Assembly: GCA_964486055.1 (NCBI GenBank)
Contig: CAZALE010000001.1
Coordinates: 372,001 to 436,000 of the forward strand
Source: J014 sp964486055
GTDB taxonomy: Bacteria; Acidobacteriota; Blastocatellia; Pyrinomonadales; Pyrinomonadaceae
DNA length: 64,000 nt
Reading direction: 5' to 3'
Shown here: piece by piece, positions 1-9,910 of the stretch
Layout: the number at the start of each line of letters is the position of its first letter
Position numbering within the stretch: position 1 is the first letter of the stretch
Program-made: the position numbers and the translations under genes
Notes under the pieces: model-generated
Told to the model about the DNA's origin: nothing
Databases searched by the model: none
Seen by the model: the letters and a program-made list of their open reading frames with translations, nothing else

Positions 1-2
1 GG

Positions 3-1343
3 CAGGAGAGAGATCGCCTAGGGCGAGTTTATGAATCCGAGATCGAAGAAAGAGAGCCTCCCAAAGATGTCTATCTAACTTTAACTGCTTCGATTCAACA
101 CAAGGTTGAGTCCGCTTTAAAAGAAGGGGTTGAGGCAGCGAATGCAAAATCTGGAATCGCCATCGCTATGGATCCAAAAACCGGCGAGATTTTGGCAATG
201 GCAAATTATCCGAATTTTGATCCTAATAACTACAGTCGCTTTTCCGTCGAACTTTTCACCAATCGCGCGATTCACACTGTTTTCTCCCCAGGATCTACTT
301 TCAAGGCTATTTCTTACAGTGCTGCTTTGGATAAGGGATTTATAGCTCCCGATGGAGCAGTGGATTGTGGAAATGGAGTAATTCAAATAGCAGATAGAAA
401 ATTTCATGATTCTCACTGTCAAAAGACATATGCTGAATCGATAGCAGTCTCGAGTAACATAGCAGCTATAAGGGCAGTAGAAAAGGTCGGGAAGTTAGAT
501 TTCTTCGATTACATACGCGCTTTTGGTTTTGGTGAAAAGACAGGTATAGAGCTACCAGCTGAAAGCGCCGGGCTTTTAGCACTCCCTGACAATTGGTCAC
601 CTGTCAGCCTGGCGTCGATTGCTATTGGTTATGAGATTGGCGTCACTGCAATCCAACTAGTGACCGCTTTTTCCACAATTGCTAATGATGGAGTAAGACT
701 AAGACCGCATCTAGTTAAGGAAATTCGCAGTAGCGACGGCAGTGTTTTTAAAAACTCCGAGCAGGCAAGCATCAGGGTAATAAAACCTGAGACAGCAAAG
801 GAATTAAAAAGGATGCTGCAAGGAGTCGTATTGCACGGTACTGGAAAATTAGCAGATCCGGATGGTTATACAGTAGCAGGCAAAACCGGTACAGCTTGGA
901 AATACGATGAACGGCTCAGAAAATATAATCCTGAGAAGTATGTTTCCTCGTTTGTAGGGTTCGCTCCCGTCGAAAAGCCAGCCATAGTGGTTGCTGTGAT
1001 AATCGACGAGCCGAGAGTAGGCAGAAGAAATGGAGGAGATGTCGCAGCACCAGTGTTTAGAAAAATCATCGAACAGGTATTGCCTGAGATGCAAGTGCCT
1101 CCTGACAAAATTGATTCGAATCTAGCTAAACTCCTATCGGGAAAGGAAAATATTCAAGAGCAAGATATTGAAGTGCCATTTTCTGATGGTATGACTTCAA
1201 GTGAGTACAATTTGAAAGCCAATCAGAGAAACGAAAATTCTAAAAAGCTTACATCCTCTTCAGTTGCTTTGTCCTCTCAAGGTTCTCGAGAGAGAAAAGA
1301 AAACTTGAAGAAAGAGTCAGAAAGGAGAAAAAAGAAGACTTGA
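3..1343 (+). CDS. ftsI: Septal peptidoglycan transpeptidase FtsI (PBP3), 5' end cut by window
   Basis: This is a class B penicillin-binding protein that cross-links septal peptidoglycan with FtsW. The frame is open from base 3, so the N-terminal membrane anchor and much of the dimerisation domain lie upstream of the window. All three transpeptidase motifs are visible: SxxK as STFK (bases 294-305), SxN as SSN (450-458) and KTG as KTGTAWK (from 882). After the transpeptidase fold comes a polar, Lys/Glu/Ser-rich tail ending RRKKKT. A stretch beginning EVPFSDGM could be a PASTA-domain remnant, but it is too short to claim. The stop overlaps the next start (TTGA), which implies translational coupling to murF. 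In most dcw clusters murE would come next; here it does not. Confidence 0.95.
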   Translation, partial: QERDRLGRVYESEIEEREPPKDVYLTLTASIQHKVESALKEGVEAANAKSGIAIAMDPKTGEILAMANYPNFDPNNYSRFSVELFTNRAIHTVFSPGSTFKAISYSAALDKGFIAPDGAVDCGNGVIQIADRKFHDSHCQKTYAESIAVSSNIAAIRAVEKVGKLDFFDYIRAFGFGEKTGIELPAESAGLLALPDNWSPVSLASIAIGYEIGVTAIQLVTAFSTIANDGVRLRPHLVKEIRSSDGSVFKNSEQASIRVIKPETAKELKRMLQGVVLHGTGKLADPDGYTVAGKTGTAWKYDERLRKYNPEKYVSSFVGFAPVEKPAIVVAVIIDEPRVGRRNGGDVAAPVFRKIIEQVLPEMQVPPDKIDSNLAKLLSGKENIQEQDIEVPFSDGMTSSEYNLKANQRNENSKKLTSSSVALSSQGSRERKENLKKESERRKKKT

Positions 1344-2794
1344 AGCTAGGTGATGCAGTCACATTAATGAATGCGAGGCTTTCAGACCCTGATGAACAAT
1401 TTTTAAAGGCTGAGTTTGGACGCGTTTCCATAGACTCGCGACAAACTCAACCGGGTGATTTGTTCTTTGCATTTTCACAGCCAGATTATCAGAGAAATTG
1501 CTTTAATGGTGATTTCCCGGATTCAACCGTATATGTTCCAGCTGCATTTGAGAAAGGAGCAGTAGCAGCTGTAGTGCGTCCAGATCGATTTGAGGAGCAT
1601 CGCTCGATTCTGGAGCAATTTGCCGATAGGTTGGTGTTCGTACAGGATGTGATTTATGCGCTTCAGTTACTTGCCAAAGGAGTTTATGAGCAGTGGGCTA
1701 AGCCAGTAGTTGGAATAACGGGTAGTGCCGGCAAGACTACTGCTAAGGAGATCACCTCGAGTTTATTGAAGCACAGTGGAAGAGCTGTTTTAAGTAATGA
1801 AAAGAATTACAACAATAATATTGGTCATCCTTTGACAGTCTTAAAGTTGTTATCTGATTCATCATACGAGGTTGCTGTTTTAGAGATGGCGATGTCTACG
1901 CCGCATAAGGAAATTTCTAGATTGTGCAAGATAACACCGCCGGATGTAGCCGTCGTCTTAAATGTTCTACCAGTACATATCGAACATCTGGGCAGCATTG
2001 AGAACATTGCTAAGGCGAAAGCAGAGATAGTTGAGGGAATGAAAGAAGGTGGCACGGCTGTTTTAAATGCTGATGATTTCAGGGTTTTAGAGATGAGCAG
2101 GTTGAGCAGAGGATCGGTAATAACGTTCGGAATAAGGAATAAAGCTGATATCATGGCTTTCGATATAAAACCCTCTGGACTCAATGAAACTATTTTTAAA
2201 TTGAGGACGCCAAATGATGAAGCGACAGTTTCGCTATCTTTGGCAGGCAAACACAATGTTATGAATGCCCTAGCAGCATCTGCAGTTGGGTTTATTTTCG
2301 GTATGACCGCACAGGAAATTGCTCAAGCGCTCAGTAATATAAAGCCACCACCTCAGAGAGGGGAGATATTGAAATTTAAAGACGGTTTTACAGTAATTAA
2401 TGACTCATATAATTCAAACCCTGATGCATTGATATCGATGGTTAAAACTCTGATTGAGAATGCTTCGGCAGCAGAGCGTAAAATCGTTGCCGCTGGTGAG
2501 ATGTTGGAATTGGGCGATTTAGCGGAGCAGATGCATTACGAAACGGGTAGAAACATAGCTCAAATGGATATTGATTTATTAATTGGGGTACGTGGGTTTG
2601 CAAGCCAGATGGTTAGAGGCGCTAAAGAAGCGGGACTCGATCAAGCTATTTTCATGGAAGATGCTGATAAAGCCGCTGAATTTCTATTAGATGAGATAAA
2701 AACTGGTGATTTGGTCCTAATCAAAGGCTCGCGCGGTGTAAGGATGGAAAAAGTTGTTGAAAAATTTTTAGAGAAATTCCGACTCGAGAGCTAA
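1340..2794 (+). CDS. murF: UDP-N-acetylmuramoyl-tripeptide--D-alanyl-D-alanine ligase MurF
   Basis: This enzyme adds D-Ala-D-Ala to UDP-MurNAc-tripeptide in the cytoplasm, the last soluble step before MraY. The 484-residue length is normal. Family marks in order are the ATP-binding loop GITGSAGKTT (residues about 125-134), NYNNNIGHPLT (about 157-167), and NDSYNSNP (about 353-360), the MurF version of the NDSYNANP motif. The start is TTG, overlapping the ftsI stop by four bases, with AAGGAG about a dozen bases upstream; an ATG at 1369 is a shorter alternative that would clip the usual N-terminus. It sits directly after ftsI because murE is elsewhere. Confidence 0.96.
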   Translation: MKLGDAVTLMNARLSDPDEQFLKAEFGRVSIDSRQTQPGDLFFAFSQPDYQRNCFNGDFPDSTVYVPAAFEKGAVAAVVRPDRFEEHRSILEQFADRLVFVQDVIYALQLLAKGVYEQWAKPVVGITGSAGKTTAKEITSSLLKHSGRAVLSNEKNYNNNIGHPLTVLKLLSDSSYEVAVLEMAMSTPHKEISRLCKITPPDVAVVLNVLPVHIEHLGSIENIAKAKAEIVEGMKEGGTAVLNADDFRVLEMSRLSRGSVITFGIRNKADIMAFDIKPSGLNETIFKLRTPNDEATVSLSLAGKHNVMNALAASAVGFIFGMTAQEIAQALSNIKPPPQRGEILKFKDGFTVINDSYNSNPDALISMVKTLIENASAAERKIVAAGEMLELGDLAEQMHYETGRNIAQMDIDLLIGVRGFASQMVRGAKEAGLDQAIFMEDADKAAEFLLDEIKTGDLVLIKGSRGVRMEKVVEKFLEKFRLES

Positions 2795-2797
2795 GAA

Positions 2798-3949
2798 ATG
2801 TTGTACTACATCCTTTACAAATGGTTATATCACTCACAGTGTGTTGAGAGGAGTTGTGAGTCTTATTTCATAAAGGCTTTGAATGTGGTGCAGTATGTAA
2901 CTTTCCGGACTGCAATGGTGATAGCTACTTCCCTTTTAATCTGTTTGCTTTTTGGTAACTATGCCATAGAAAAACTTAGAAGGTTAAAGTTTGGACAAGA
3001 AATTCGTGAGGAAGGGCCACAATCACATTATCAGAAAAAGGGAACACCGACCATGGGTGGGGTTTTAATTATCGGATCGGTGTTCATTTCTACATTATTA
3101 TGGGCTAGGTTGGATAGTCTTTACCTTTGGATTGCCCTGATTGCAACTACACTTTTTGCGGGGATAGGCTTTGCGGATGACTACATAAAAATCATCAAAA
3201 AACGTAGCCTGGGGCTCACAGGGAAACAGAAGTTAGTGGGACAGCTATTGGTAGCGATCGGTGTTTGGCTCGTTCTTCTAATGTGGGGAAATTACCCATG
3301 GAATTTCAGTATTCCATTTTTTAAGGCTACGGCTGAGCCTTTTGGTGTCACGTATGTTGGACCCTGGTTATATCTAGTTTTCATAATTTTTGTGCTTTTA
3401 GGCTCTTCAAATGCCGTGAACCTTACTGATGGATTAGATGGGCTCGCGACAAGCATAACGTTCATAGCCATGTCAGCACTAACAGCTCTTACCTACGTGG
3501 CGAGTGATAAACGTTGGTCGGATTATTTAGACATAACTCACAGACCCGAGGCGGCCGAATTAACAGTTTTTTGTGGGGCAATGGTAGGCGCATCTCTTGG
3601 GTTTTTATGGTATAACGCCCCGAAGGCTGAGGTATTTATGGGCGATGTAGGAAGTCTCTCGATCGGTGGCGCTATCGGGACTGTAGCAGTGCTTACAAAA
3701 CAGGAATTTTTGCTTCCATTCATAGGTGGCGTTTTCATTCTGGAAGCACTATCGGTCATGTTGCAAGTATCTGTATTTAAGCTTACAAAGGATCCGAAAA
3801 CCGGGGTTGGAAAGAGAATCTTTCGTATGACCCCGTTACATCATCACTTCGAGATGAAAGGTTGGGAGGAGCCGAAGATTGTTTTTCGTTTCGTCATTAT
3901 CGCAATACTGTTTGCTTTGCTCAGTCTTTCAACTTTGAAATTAAGGTAA
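2798..3949 (+). CDS. mraY: Phospho-N-acetylmuramoyl-pentapeptide transferase MraY
   Basis: This integral membrane enzyme transfers phospho-MurNAc-pentapeptide to undecaprenyl phosphate, giving lipid I. The 383 residues contain about ten hydrophobic helices. Diagnostic motifs are PTMGG (near residue 83), the DDxxK-type FADDYIKI (about 124-131), NLTDGLDGL (about 207-215), EVFMGDVGSLS, and the histidine cluster TPLHHHFE (about 346-353). The first 40 residues before the first helix are slightly long and Cys/Tyr rich, so an internal start near GTG/ATG 2885-2918 cannot be excluded. It begins three bases after murF. Confidence 0.96.
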   Translation: MLYYILYKWLYHSQCVERSCESYFIKALNVVQYVTFRTAMVIATSLLICLLFGNYAIEKLRRLKFGQEIREEGPQSHYQKKGTPTMGGVLIIGSVFISTLLWARLDSLYLWIALIATTLFAGIGFADDYIKIIKKRSLGLTGKQKLVGQLLVAIGVWLVLLMWGNYPWNFSIPFFKATAEPFGVTYVGPWLYLVFIIFVLLGSSNAVNLTDGLDGLATSITFIAMSALTALTYVASDKRWSDYLDITHRPEAAELTVFCGAMVGASLGFLWYNAPKAEVFMGDVGSLSIGGAIGTVAVLTKQEFLLPFIGGVFILEALSVMLQVSVFKLTKDPKTGVGKRIFRMTPLHHHFEMKGWEEPKIVFRFVIIAILFALLSLSTLKLR

Positions 3950-3970
3950 ATACTGCGAGGAATCGATCTG

Positions 3971-5359
3971 ATGGACTTGAAAGGTAAGAAAACCTTGGTT
4001 TTGGGTGCTGGCAAAAGCGGTGTTGCAGCTGCAAAATTTTTAGCTAAGCATGGTGCAATTGTAGCTCTTCATGATAAAAAGTCGCTAGACGATTGGGGTG
4101 AAGATGCGAAGGCCTTGAAACAAGACTATAAAGTAGGATTGATAGATGGACAGATTCCATCTTGGCTGCTGGATCAGATTGATTTAGTGATCATTAGTCC
4201 CGGAGTCCCTACTAGCTCTATTCCGGCGAGGTATGTAGATCGTAAGGGAGGCGAAGTTATCGGCGAGATCGAATTAGCTTACCGTTTCTTGAAAGGAAAG
4301 ATTATTGGTATTACCGGAACGAATGGAAAGACTACGACTACGACATTAATCGGTGAGATACTGAAGCATGCTGGCTTAAAAGTTCAAGTGGCAGGAAATA
4401 TAGGGCTTCCGTTAATAGAGGTTGTTGAAACTGCGGACGATGATACCTGGAACGTAATTGAACTGTCCAGTTTTCAATTAGAAACAATAAAGTTCTTTCA
4501 TCCTAATATAGCCATAGCTTTGAATGTCACTCCAAATCATCTGGATAGATACAATTTTTTCTCGGATTATGCGGCCGCAAAGCACCGCATTTTCATGAAT
4601 CAGACAGCTGATGATATAGCTATACTAAACGTCGATAACGAAGTAACCTCAAGTTGGGTACATGGTTTAAAAGCTAGAGTAGTTTTGTTTTCTACAAAGC
4701 GCGAACTTCAAGAAGGGTTTTTCCTGCGAGACGGTGGGATTTTTTTTAGAGATGGAGTTAGAGAGAGACTAATTACTACTCGAGACAAAATTTTGTTGAA
4801 AGGTTTACATAATGTTGAAAACATATTGGCGGCAGTCGCTGCTACAACCTTCTGTGGGGTTGACATCGAAGTAATACGGGAAGTCTTGAGCCAATTTGCA
4901 GGAGTGGAGCACAGATTGGAATTTGTAACATCGATTAATGGAGTCAGATTTTACAATGATTCAAAAGCCACGAGCGTGGATGCTACCTTGAAAGCCATCG
5001 AAGCACTTAGTGATGAAAAAGGAAAGATAATTCTGATACTTGGTGGAAGAGGAAAGAATGCGCCTTACAAGCCTTTGATTCCCTCAATAGAGAGATTTGT
5101 GAGGGCTTTGGTTTTGATTGGAGAAGAGGCTGATAGGATCGAAAGTGAACTTAAGGGGCATTCTCAGATTTCTAAAGCTACCTCTATGAGGGATGCTGTA
5201 GAAAAGGCATTTCAAGCTGCTCAGCAAGATGATCTGGTGTTATTATCGCCGGCATGTTCTAGTTTCGACATGTTCGAATCCTTTGAGCATAGAGGCAGGG
5301 TTTTCAAGGAAGCGGTTTTAACCTTGAAGCAGGAGTTAAGCTCAGAGTTGTTTAAGTAG
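3971..5359 (+). CDS. murD: UDP-N-acetylmuramoyl-L-alanine--D-glutamate ligase MurD
   Basis: This cytoplasmic ligase adds D-Glu to UDP-MurNAc-L-Ala. The N-terminal Rossmann-like domain starts KTLVLGAGKSGVAAAKFL. The central ATP-binding loop is GITGTNGKTTTTTL (about residues 113-126), and the C-terminal domain has YNDSKATSVDATLKAI and LLSPACSSFDMFESFEHRG, the substrate-carboxylate binding block typical of MurD. The 462-residue length is usual. It is 21 bases after mraY and two bases before ftsW, within the dcw operon. The start at ATG 3971 follows a GAGGAAT ribosome-binding site. Confidence 0.96.
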   Translation: MDLKGKKTLVLGAGKSGVAAAKFLAKHGAIVALHDKKSLDDWGEDAKALKQDYKVGLIDGQIPSWLLDQIDLVIISPGVPTSSIPARYVDRKGGEVIGEIELAYRFLKGKIIGITGTNGKTTTTTLIGEILKHAGLKVQVAGNIGLPLIEVVETADDDTWNVIELSSFQLETIKFFHPNIAIALNVTPNHLDRYNFFSDYAAAKHRIFMNQTADDIAILNVDNEVTSSWVHGLKARVVLFSTKRELQEGFFLRDGGIFFRDGVRERLITTRDKILLKGLHNVENILAAVAATTFCGVDIEVIREVLSQFAGVEHRLEFVTSINGVRFYNDSKATSVDATLKAIEALSDEKGKIILILGGRGKNAPYKPLIPSIERFVRALVLIGEEADRIESELKGHSQISKATSMRDAVEKAFQAAQQDDLVLLSPACSSFDMFESFEHRGRVFKEAVLTLKQELSSELFK

Positions 5360-5361
5360 AA

Positions 5362-6591
5362 ATGGCGAAGAAATTGCAAATGGATTGGCTCTTATTCTCT
5401 GTGGCTGCGGCTTTAGCAATCTTTGGCGTCGTCATGGTTTACTCTGCTTCGGCGATGATTTCCTTGCAGGAAACTATGAATTCCCCATCAGGTCCCACCG
5501 ATTTGGCTTATGTGCATAAGCAAGCCATTTTAACTCTCGTTGGTATCGTATTGATGTTGGTTTTTGCGAGAGTTGATTATCACGTTTTCCAGAGAAAAAC
5601 GCTCGTCTACGCTCTAATAATTTTGACCATAATTCTTCTCAGCTTAGTTTATGGTTTTGAACCGATTAACGGTGCGAGGCGGTGGATCAAACTGGCTGGA
5701 ATGTCTTTTCAACCGTCTGAATTGGCAAAGTTGTCATTACCAGTTTTTCTTGCATGGTACTTCACTGAAAAATCGCCAGATAGATTCAAGAACTTATTGA
5801 CTCCCATCTGCATTTTAGTCGTGCTGAGTGGCTTGATATTATTTGAGCCTGATTTGGGCACTACGATCGTGATCTGTGCTATTTTCGGTTTCGTCTATTT
5901 TTTAGCAGGTGCGAGATGGTTGCATCTTGTTTTCTTATTATTTCCCATCATCTCAGTTTTTCTGATCCTCTTAATGATCTCACCTTGGAGAGTTAGACGT
6001 TTGATGGCGTTTCTATCGCCTTGCAGCGATGAGCACGCATATGATGCAGGCTATCAGGTCTGTCAATCGTTGTATGCGATAGGATCTGGCGGCCTTCTCG
6101 GAGAGGGATTTGCAAAAGGACAGCAAAAACTTTTTTACTTACCATATCCATACTCGGATTTCATATTTGCCGTTGTAGGTGAGGAGCTTGGACTAGTAGG
6201 CACGACATTCGTCGTCCTGGCTTTCGCATTCTTTTTATGGCGTGGTATGAGGGCTGCAATGTTCGCTCCTGACAGATTCGGAAATCTCTTGGGTGCTGGA
6301 ATTGTAACCGGTATAATAACTCAGGCTCTTTTCAACATTTCGGTTACCATTTCGCTTCTCCCGGCTAAAGGCATACCTTTACCATTCATCTCTTACGGCG
6401 GTTCCTCAGTAATGGTAACTTTAATTTCAGTCGGAGTTTTACTGAGTATTTCTCAACATTCAAACATTGCTACTGTTAAGCAGAGGACCAAAGAGAAGCG
6501 AAAACTGAGCAAGTCTGCAGATCTTAAGATGAAATTGGCTAGCAGACCGGGAGTTCACTCTTGGCATTCGGAGAGGAGGTCGCAAGGATAA
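5362..6591 (+). CDS. ftsW: Septal lipid II glycosyltransferase FtsW (SEDS family)
   Basis: FtsW polymerises septal glycan with FtsI. The protein has about ten membrane helices. It carries the SEDS marks VVMVYSASA near the N-terminus, GARRWIKL followed by FQPSELAKL (around residues 108-130), EPDLGTT, and the C-terminal PLPFISYGGSS. The tail after the last helix is strongly basic, which fits a cytoplasmic end. The location between murD and murG is the classic dcw position and separates it from the paralogous rodA at 29.1 kb. The gene start is two bases after the murD stop. Confidence 0.95.
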   Translation: MAKKLQMDWLLFSVAAALAIFGVVMVYSASAMISLQETMNSPSGPTDLAYVHKQAILTLVGIVLMLVFARVDYHVFQRKTLVYALIILTIILLSLVYGFEPINGARRWIKLAGMSFQPSELAKLSLPVFLAWYFTEKSPDRFKNLLTPICILVVLSGLILFEPDLGTTIVICAIFGFVYFLAGARWLHLVFLLFPIISVFLILLMISPWRVRRLMAFLSPCSDEHAYDAGYQVCQSLYAIGSGGLLGEGFAKGQQKLFYLPYPYSDFIFAVVGEELGLVGTTFVVLAFAFFLWRGMRAAMFAPDRFGNLLGAGIVTGIITQALFNISVTISLLPAKGIPLPFISYGGSSVMVTLISVGVLLSISQHSNIATVKQRTKEKRKLSKSADLKMKLASRPGVHSWHSERRSQG

Positions 6592-6593
6592 AT

Positions 6594-7718
6594 ATGCGCG
6601 TTTTGATAGCAGCTGGAGGAACAGGTGGTCATATTTATCCTGGGATTGCCGTAGCAAAAGAGATAAAGAATCGTCATCCTGCTGCTGTGGTCAGTTTTGT
6701 AGGAACATCCAGAGGTTTGGAGGCTAAGATCGTTCCTGAAAATGGTTTTGAGCTATTAACTATCGAGAGCATGGGATTGAAAAATGTTGGACTAATCGGT
6801 AAGTTACGAGGGATATTAGTTTTACCGAAAAGTTTATATCAATCACTTTGTTTGATAAGAAAATTCAGACCGGATGTAGTTGTAGGTGCTGGAGGCTATG
6901 TTTCAGGTCCTGTTCTTTTAATGGCCTCCTTTATGCGTATTCCGACGATCGTTATGGACTCAAATGCTTTGCCGGGTTTTACTAACCGCCTTCTCGCACC
7001 TTTTGTTACTAAGGCAGCTTTGACTTTTGAAGAGGCTCTGCCTTTTTTCGGAAAGAAGGGAATAGTCGTCGGCAACCCAGTGCGTCAGGAGTTTTTTGAT
7101 ATACCAAGTCGTCCGATAAATCAGGAGGAACTGGCCATTTTAATCTTTGGAGGATCTCAAGGGGCCAGAGCTATAAACGACGCCATGTTAGAGGCTTTGC
7201 AATATCTTGGAGATTATAAGAACAAGTTGAAAATAACGCATCAAACTGGAGAGTTAGATTTTCAGAGGGTAAAAAAGGCCTATGAAGATGCAGGGTGGAA
7301 GGACGCAGAAATTGTGGCATACATAAAAAACATGCCAGAACAATTTGCCAAAACTGATTTGGTGATCTGCCGTGCCGGGGCTACTACATGTGCGGAGTTA
7401 GCTGCAGCGGGTAAGGCTTCGATAATGATTCCCTTACCGACGGCTGCTGATGATCATCAGAGAAAAAATGCTGAGGCATTACAAAGAATCGGTGCCACGG
7501 AAATGATTCTTCAAAAAGACTTGAACGGAAAGCTTCTAGCAGAGAAAATAATATCTTTTGCGAGCTCTCCTGAGAAGGTAGCTAAGATGGGAGAATCGGC
7601 TAAACAAATAGCAAAAAAAGATGCCACTCAAAGAGCGGTGGATTTAATAGAAGAGGTTGCAGGTCTCTGCGCTAAACGGAGAAATCGTACCGTTGATGTG
7701 GAAAAAATAGCTGAATAG
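6594..7718 (+). CDS. murG: UDP-GlcNAc:lipid I N-acetylglucosaminyltransferase MurG
   Basis: MurG converts lipid I to lipid II on the inner face of the membrane. The N-terminal glycine loop GGTGGH (residues 8-13) binds the lipid I diphosphate. A second loop, GGSQGARAIND, lies near residue 186. The UDP-GlcNAc site includes RAGATTCAEL (about 258-267) and PLPTAADDHQRKNA (about 280-293). I chose ATG 6594 because the family starts two to five residues before the RVLIAAGG strand and because GAGGAGG and AAGGA precede it; an in-frame TTG at 6561 would add eleven residues overlapping ftsW. Length is 374 residues, the usual size. Confidence 0.96.
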   Translation: MRVLIAAGGTGGHIYPGIAVAKEIKNRHPAAVVSFVGTSRGLEAKIVPENGFELLTIESMGLKNVGLIGKLRGILVLPKSLYQSLCLIRKFRPDVVVGAGGYVSGPVLLMASFMRIPTIVMDSNALPGFTNRLLAPFVTKAALTFEEALPFFGKKGIVVGNPVRQEFFDIPSRPINQEELAILIFGGSQGARAINDAMLEALQYLGDYKNKLKITHQTGELDFQRVKKAYEDAGWKDAEIVAYIKNMPEQFAKTDLVICRAGATTCAELAAAGKASIMIPLPTAADDHQRKNAEALQRIGATEMILQKDLNGKLLAEKIISFASSPEKVAKMGESAKQIAKKDATQRAVDLIEEVAGLCAKRRNRTVDVEKIAE

Positions 7719-7727
7719 GAGATTGGA

Positions 7728-9110
7728 ATGTTCAGAAACGTAAAGCATGTGCATTTTGTTGGTATTGGCGGAATTGGCATGTCCGGCATAGCTGAGCTTC
7801 TCTGCAACTTGGGTTTTAAGGTTTCTGGTTCAGATCTTAAGAAAAATCAGGTAACAGAGCGCTTGGAAGGACTAGGTGCTCAGGTTTTCGAGGGCCATAA
7901 ACCTGAAAACGTAAATTCAGCAGACGTTGTTGTATATTCTTCTGCTGTTAAAAGCGATAATCCCGAGGTCGTTTTCGCAAAAGAGCATAATATTCCGGTA
8001 ATTCCACGTGCTGAAATGTTATCTGAGCTGATGCGTTTAAAGCCTTATAGCGTTATCGTCGCAGGTTCGCATGGCAAGACGACCACTACTTCGATGATAG
8101 CAACAATTCTGGGACATGCTGGGATCGATCCTACTACTATAGTCGGTGGAGTAGTTGATACGCTGGGCTCAAATGCGCGGCTCGGGCAAAGCGATTGGTT
8201 TGTTGCTGAGGCCGATGAAAGCGACAGATCTTTCTTGATGCTCTATCCGACTATCGCCGTTGTCACCAACATTGATAGAGAACACATGGACTCTTACAAG
8301 GACATGGATGATGTAGTTCGTTGTTTTGCAGAATTTGTAAACAAAGTTCCATTTTATGGTGCGGCAGTCATCTGCCTAGATGATCCAAATGTTCAGGCAA
8401 TAATACCTCACATAAGGCGACGACGGGTTAGCTATGGGTTAACGGCTCAGGCAGATGTCTCCGCGCATGATATACAATACACTGCAAATTTTGGTTCCAA
8501 ATTTAAAGTTTATAGAAGAGCTGAGGAGCTTGGACAGATAAATCTGCCTGCCCCAGGGAAGCACAATGTCTATAATGCATTGGCGGCGACAGCAGTTGCT
8601 TTGGAGCTTGACATCCCCTTTGAGGTGATCGCAGAAGGATTTGCTAGGTTCAAAAATGCAAATCGACGCTTTCAATTCAAAGGAGAAGCTAATGGAATTA
8701 CTGTAGTAGATGATTATGGTCATCATCCGACCGAGATTTCAGCAACTCTGGAGGCGGCAAAACGCAGCGTAGGAGATAAGCGTACTGTTGTGATCTTTCA
8801 ACCGCACCGTTATACTCGCACACAGGATTTGATGAACGATTTTGCACGTTGTTTCAATAACGCTGATTTGCTGTTTGTTTTGGACATATATCCTGCCAGT
8901 GAACAACCAATTGATGGAGTAAACTCTGAGATATTGACCGAGAAGATAAAACAATTTGGTCACAAGAGTGTCAGCTACATAGGGTCTCTGGAAAGTGCCG
9001 TTGATAAAATACTACCACAGCTGCGTGAGGGAGATTTGGTTATCACTTTGGGAGCAGGTAGCGTTACAAAACTCTCGGATTTATTAGTGGAGGCGCTGAA
9101 AAATGCCTAA
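7728..9110 (+). CDS. murC: UDP-N-acetylmuramate--L-alanine ligase MurC
   Basis: MurC adds L-Ala to UDP-MurNAc, the first amino acid of the stem peptide. The N-terminal nucleotide fold is HFVGIGGIGMSGIAELL, and the ATP loop is SHGKTTTTSM (about residues 114-123). The motif AEADESDRSF and the block VVDDYGHHPTEI are typical of MurC rather than of MurD, E or F. Length (460) is normal, and GGAG precedes the ATG. The gene overlaps ftsQ by eight bases. There is no fused MurB or Ddl domain, and neither gene follows as it often does. Confidence 0.97.
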   Translation: MFRNVKHVHFVGIGGIGMSGIAELLCNLGFKVSGSDLKKNQVTERLEGLGAQVFEGHKPENVNSADVVVYSSAVKSDNPEVVFAKEHNIPVIPRAEMLSELMRLKPYSVIVAGSHGKTTTTSMIATILGHAGIDPTTIVGGVVDTLGSNARLGQSDWFVAEADESDRSFLMLYPTIAVVTNIDREHMDSYKDMDDVVRCFAEFVNKVPFYGAAVICLDDPNVQAIIPHIRRRRVSYGLTAQADVSAHDIQYTANFGSKFKVYRRAEELGQINLPAPGKHNVYNALAATAVALELDIPFEVIAEGFARFKNANRRFQFKGEANGITVVDDYGHHPTEISATLEAAKRSVGDKRTVVIFQPHRYTRTQDLMNDFARCFNNADLLFVLDIYPASEQPIDGVNSEILTEKIKQFGHKSVSYIGSLESAVDKILPQLREGDLVITLGAGSVTKLSDLLVEALKNA

Positions 9111-9894
9111 GAGGAAGCGAAAATCGGCGAATGGGAACGTGAGAGTAAGCTCATCCCGTAAGTCAGGGCTTTTCTTCTCAACCATTATACCCTTAGTGAT
9201 AACTGGAGTAATTCTCTTCTGTCTCGGTTTTCTGACGATGATGGCCTATAGAAATCTCACTGCATCATCATTTTTTGAAGTTAAGGATATACAGATCATA
9301 GGTGCAGAGCAGGTTTCGGTCTCTGACGTAGAGAGGATTGTGCGGACTGAGATGATAGGTAAAACCGTATGGAATGCGAATTTAGACCTAATAAAACAAC
9401 AGCTCGAAAAAGAACCCATGATAAAAAGTGCTATTGTTTCACGCAAACTACCAGACAGCATAACGGTTCGTATTACTGAAAGAAAGCCAAAGTTTATTGC
9501 TAGGATAGCCGAAAGCTACTTTTGGATTGATGAAGAGGCGCGAATCTTGAAAAAGGCTACTGATGACCAAGTCAAGGACAATGTTATTCTGATCGGTTTG
9601 GAAGAACGAGATGCTGATAAGAATAAGCAAAGGATTACATTAGCAGATAAAATGTATGCAGAATTCTCACAGGCGGGCCTTTTAAGTAGGATAAAAGCTT
9701 TTAATCTATCGAATTTATATGAGCCAAAGGTAATCGTAGAGGATTCTGGAGAGGTAGTTACCATCGCACTAGGAAGGGAAAACTTCGGTTATTCACTCCG
9801 AAAAGCTTTGGAGGTTTTAGATGGCAGGGGTAAGGAAATCGAATCGATAATCTCTCAGGGTGGATATCCGATAGTTAGATTCAGGAAGGTATGA
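9103..9894 (+). CDS. ftsQ: Cell division protein FtsQ/DivIB
   Basis: FtsQ is a bitopic membrane protein that links early and late divisome components. A short basic cytoplasmic tail (KRKRKSANG) precedes one membrane helix at about residues 24-47. A POTRA domain then starts FFEVKDIQIIGAEQVSVSDVE, and the FtsQ beta domain follows, including KLPDSITVRITERKP and FWIDEEARIL. The 263-residue length suits the family. Position between murC and ftsA and the overlap with murC support the assignment more than sequence conservation, which is always low in this family. Confidence 0.9.
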   Translation: MPKRKRKSANGNVRVSSSRKSGLFFSTIIPLVITGVILFCLGFLTMMAYRNLTASSFFEVKDIQIIGAEQVSVSDVERIVRTEMIGKTVWNANLDLIKQQLEKEPMIKSAIVSRKLPDSITVRITERKPKFIARIAESYFWIDEEARILKKATDDQVKDNVILIGLEERDADKNKQRITLADKMYAEFSQAGLLSRIKAFNLSNLYEPKVIVEDSGEVVTIALGRENFGYSLRKALEVLDGRGKEIESIISQGGYPIVRFRKV

Positions 9895-9910
9895 TTAAAG
9901 GGGGAAGACT

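Noticed and set aside
1105..1250. A PASTA domain at the end of FtsI
   Set aside because: Only a short EVPFSDGM-like start is seen; the rest of the domain pattern is missing.
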